Shown here: positions 6,989-8,834 of the stretch, one piece after another
Layout of the letters: each line of letters starts with the position of its first letter
How positions within the stretch are numbered: the stretch's first letter is position 1
NCBI GenBank assembly: GCA_018267355.1
Contig: JAFDYP010000300.1
Span: forward strand, 1 to 8,834
Direction of reading: 5' to 3'
DNA length: 8,834 bases
From: Bacteroidota bacterium
Lineage (GTDB): Bacteria; Bacteroidota; Bacteroidia; Chitinophagales; LD1
Translations under genes and position numbers: made by a program
Notes under the pieces: generated by a model
The model's input: only the letters and a program-made list of their open reading frames with translations
What the model was told of the DNA's origin: nothing
The model's database searches: none

Positions 6989-8233
6989 CTACTTCTTTGT
7001 CAGGGGAAATCCGTAGCGGAAAGTCAGATTGAGGCTGTGTGGCGTACTGATCAGATCAAACCTATGCGACAGGCTGCTACTGAGCAAATAACGCAGCTCC
7101 AGACCCACATTCTTTATCGCAATGCCGGCTCCGGCTATGACGGCCCATTGAAACTGTACCAGCGGGATAGCCTCCTGCGTATTATTCAGAGTATTGGTGT
7201 AAGCCACGGCGCTGCCCATAGAGCCTCCCAGTGAAAATGTGGGCGCAACCTTATTGACCGGCAGGGTATATCTCAGTAAGATGTCAGCCCTGACGATATG
7301 AGCTGCTATGATGACCGTATTCAGATCACTGCTAGTGCCAAAATAAAACTTCTTCTGCTGATAGAAATAGTTCCACTCGGCCTCTGCACACACCTCCAGG
7401 GCCCTCCTGGTCCTGGGCAGTACGAAGCTAAGCCAAAGACCAGCATCTACATTGGGAGAAGGCCCCAATGACAACCCGGCGAGCGGATGATAATTTAAGG
7501 AGGGCTTCAATTTATCTTTGCGAAAACCAACTCCAGCTATCAGTCCAAAAACCACACGGATCTTTTCTTTGACCTGTGAATAGTTGTTGCTCGTTTTCGC
7601 AGCGGCAGGTTTTACGCATTGATTGTAATAGACAACAAGACTTCTCAACTCTTTCTCGCTGTAGGGCAGCTCCGCTAGTTTCATGATCACTCCTGGGCAG
7701 TCTGCCATCAGCTTATTGAGCTGATTCTTGTAGATGTCAATTAATTTGAGTTTGGCGTCACTTACGTAGCGCTGTATACTCAGATCCAGTATGCCCCTAT
7801 CGTTTTTTTCTACCAGAAAATGGGTTCTGTAGGTCTCGTCGCGCAGGAAGTAAAGTGTCACCGTGCCGGATTCGTATAGCGTAGCAAAGACGGTATCCCT
7901 CGACACCACAGGAGACGGATAGCCGAGGAGATCTTTGACATCATAGGGTCCTTTGTCGAGATCCAGCGATTTAGTGCGATAGACCTCCGTTATCTTTCCC
8001 CGGACACTAAACTCTTTAATGTCCCTACAGCTCAGCGATTCTCTTCTACCGCTGCTGTCTTTGAAGGTGATCTTTTTAGGGTTGACATCCCAGTTCTGAT
8101 CATCTATGCTCCCACGTACGGTATCATTAGTAGTGCGGATAATATACGCTGGTACAAATTGATTCTGCGCATAAGCATGCAGGTCGGCCAGAAACAAAAT
8201 GACGGAAACACAAAGTAACGTTCTCGTTTTCAT
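6989..8233 (-). CDS. Outer-membrane beta-barrel protein with Bacteroidota-type N-terminal domain
   Basis: A 414-residue exported protein of unknown function. A signal peptide (residues 1-22) ends in HAYA before QNQF. The mature N-terminus has YIIRTTNDTVRGSIDDQNW (30-48) followed by KKITFKD, a pattern I associate with a family of Bacteroidota proteins that carry a small beta domain (xIIxxxxDTVxGxIxxxxW) before a barrel. A middle region has Cys179 and Cys206 within a helical segment (DCPGVIMKL ... VVYYNQC), possibly a disulfide pair. From about 224 to the end, alternating hydrophobic/polar strands (IRVVFGLIAGVGF, DAGLWLSFVL, AEWNYFYQ, ILLRYTLP, VGLELRYLL, LNLTFRYGF) form an 8- to 10-strand barrel typical of OMP_b-brl family proteins, ending with an aromatic-rich last strand. 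No partner or ligand can be named. ATG at 8233 lies 14 bases past the terminator stem of the lipoprotein gene. Confidence 0.85.
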   Translation of the reverse strand: MKTRTLLCVSVILFLADLHAYAQNQFVPAYIIRTTNDTVRGSIDDQNWDVNPKKITFKDSSGRRESLSCRDIKEFSVRGKITEVYRTKSLDLDKGPYDVKDLLGYPSPVVSRDTVFATLYESGTVTLYFLRDETYRTHFLVEKNDRGILDLSIQRYVSDAKLKLIDIYKNQLNKLMADCPGVIMKLAELPYSEKELRSLVVYYNQCVKPAAAKTSNNYSQVKEKIRVVFGLIAGVGFRKDKLKPSLNYHPLAGLSLGPSPNVDAGLWLSFVLPRTRRALEVCAEAEWNYFYQQKKFYFGTSSDLNTVIIAAHIVRADILLRYTLPVNKVAPTFSLGGSMGSAVAYTNTLNNTQEAIPLVQFQWAVIAGAGIAIKNVGLELRYLLSSSLSHRFDLISTPHSLNLTFRYGFPLTKK

Positions 8234-8237
8234 GCTA

Positions 8238-8274
8238 TAAAAATATAAAGCCCCCTGACTAATCAGAGGGCTTT
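8238..8274 (-). terminator. Minus-strand intrinsic terminator of the lipoprotein gene
   Basis: On the minus strand AAAGCCCTCTGA (8274-8263) pairs with TCAGGGGGCTTT (8258-8247) around a TTAG loop: a 12-bp stem with a single U-G wobble (8267 with 8254), followed by a T-rich tract (8246-8238). On the plus strand the same pair would be a C-A mismatch, so the structure is built for minus-strand RNA. It lies 19 bases after the lipoprotein stop and immediately before the beta-barrel gene. Confidence 0.85.
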
Positions 8275-8293
8275 CTCTTGTAGCGCTAAACTT

Positions 8294-8834
8294 TTATTTC
8301 TGCGTCTGCTTCACTGTGCCGGAGATCGTAGAGTGATCGGTCGGGTCGTTGACATTGACCATATCCAGATCCTGGAAGCTCACGGTGATGAGTCCATTAT
8401 TTACACTCACGTTTGCCGTGACAGTATTGGAGTTGGGCACATATGAGTTGCCATCATAAGTAGCCCCCGTAGTAATCCTCATGTCTACTCCGATCTGAGT
8501 AGAGGCAGAGTCTGGTAGCTGGTTTGTAGTGAAGGTATACTGGCCACTGGCGGTAGGCAGATCCCAGAAGGTGAATATGAGATGAGAATAGGTATTAGTG
8601 CCACTGCTCACGAGGGTCAGTGTTTTAAAGACATTATCGTATGTCTCGTATACCATGCTGTCATGACCATTCATGTCTTGTGTCACAAAGCTATCATCTA
8701 TCTCTGTGGCGGTGTAGACCCCGCTGGCTATACCGGAGGTCACGTTATACGTCGTCCCTTTGAACGACCATGAGCCTCCATCTACTGCTTTATCCTTCTT
8801 GCATGCTGCTACAGCCAGCAGGCTTATTATTATA
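8294..8834 (-). CDS. Putative surface or periplasmic lipoprotein, unknown function (5' truncated by window edge)
   Basis: The reading frame stays open from the right edge to TAA at 8294-8296, at least 180 codons; the start codon is probably a few codons beyond 8834. The first visible residues, IIISLLAVAAC, are the end of a lipoprotein signal peptide with lipobox VAAC; the Cys codon is 8803-8801, followed by KKDK. A GTG at 8743 is a possible but wrong start because it would discard the signal. After the lipidated Cys and a short linker comes GSWSFKGTTYNV and then a beta-rich, Ser/Thr/Asn-rich domain (for example TLTLVSSGTNT-like strands, SGQYTFTT, TVTANVSVNNGLITVSFQDL) ending in STISGTVKQTQK. 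This looks like the beta-sandwich lipoproteins common in Bacteroidota (WSF... opening, SGTVK... closing strand), whose roles are unknown. The Lys residues after Cys do not obviously form a surface-export signal. It is a separate transcription unit from the beta-barrel gene, given the terminator. Confidence 0.82.
   Translation of the reverse strand, partial: IIISLLAVAACKKDKAVDGGSWSFKGTTYNVTSGIASGVYTATEIDDSFVTQDMNGHDSMVYETYDNVFKTLTLVSSGTNTYSHLIFTFWDLPTASGQYTFTTNQLPDSASTQIGVDMRITTGATYDGNSYVPNSNTVTANVSVNNGLITVSFQDLDMVNVNDPTDHSTISGTVKQTQK

Noticed and set aside
6971..7234. An 87-codon plus-strand frame across the convergent junction
   Set aside because: It overlaps the end of the GNAT gene and is antisense to the barrel domain; no signal, motif or ribosome site supports it.
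1..8834. CRISPR array, tRNA, rRNA, insertion sequence or phage genes
   Set aside because: No regularly spaced direct repeats, no cloverleaf or rRNA-like stretches, no transposase or terminal inverted repeats were seen in reading either strand.

Overview
The window looks like a chromosomal segment of a Bacteroidota bacterium. The evidence is a Bacteroidota-type outer-membrane beta-barrel protein with a characteristic N-terminal domain, a SusD-era style small lipoprotein with a VAAC lipobox followed by CKKDK, weak or absent Shine-Dalgarno sites before most genes, and upstream regions that fit the TTG / TAnnTTTG promoter pattern better than the sigma-70 one. Codon use is rich in ATA isoleucine codons throughout. 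A Chitinophagales or Sphingobacteriales member is my guess only.

Layout, left to right. (1) 1-1946, plus strand: the 3' two thirds of a NatA-type ABC ATPase gene, overlapping by ATGA with its NatB-type membrane permease gene. (2) 2058-2945, plus: a secreted protein of unknown function with a small N-terminal domain and a long lysine/glutamine-rich coiled coil, closed by a strong intrinsic terminator (2971-2998). (3) 3056-6986, plus: a four-gene surface-sugar block consisting of RmlA (glucose-1-phosphate thymidylyltransferase), a GalE/UXS-like NAD-dependent sugar-nucleotide epimerase/dehydratase, a CE4 polysaccharide deacetylase and a GNAT acyltransferase-like protein. The spacings (31, 47 and 4 bp) suggest one transcript. 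(4) 6989-8834, minus: an outer-membrane beta-barrel protein converging on the sugar block with only 2 bp between stop codons, and upstream of it a lipoprotein gene that runs off the right edge. A strong minus-strand terminator separates these two.

How they work together: the sugar block plausibly makes and tailors a nucleotide-activated sugar for a surface polysaccharide. RmlA makes dTDP-glucose, the SDR enzyme alters a nucleotide sugar, and the deacetylase/acetyltransferase pair may swap acyl groups. No rmlB, rmlC or rmlD, glycosyltransferase, flippase or polymerase lies in the window, so the final product cannot be named. All genes read cleanly without frameshifts. I see no tRNA, rRNA, CRISPR array, insertion sequence or phage gene. 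I did not find a clearly new biological system; the most interesting points are the deacetylase with a long insertion next to a possible tandem-GNAT protein, and the rmlA-SDR pair without the usual rhamnose genes.
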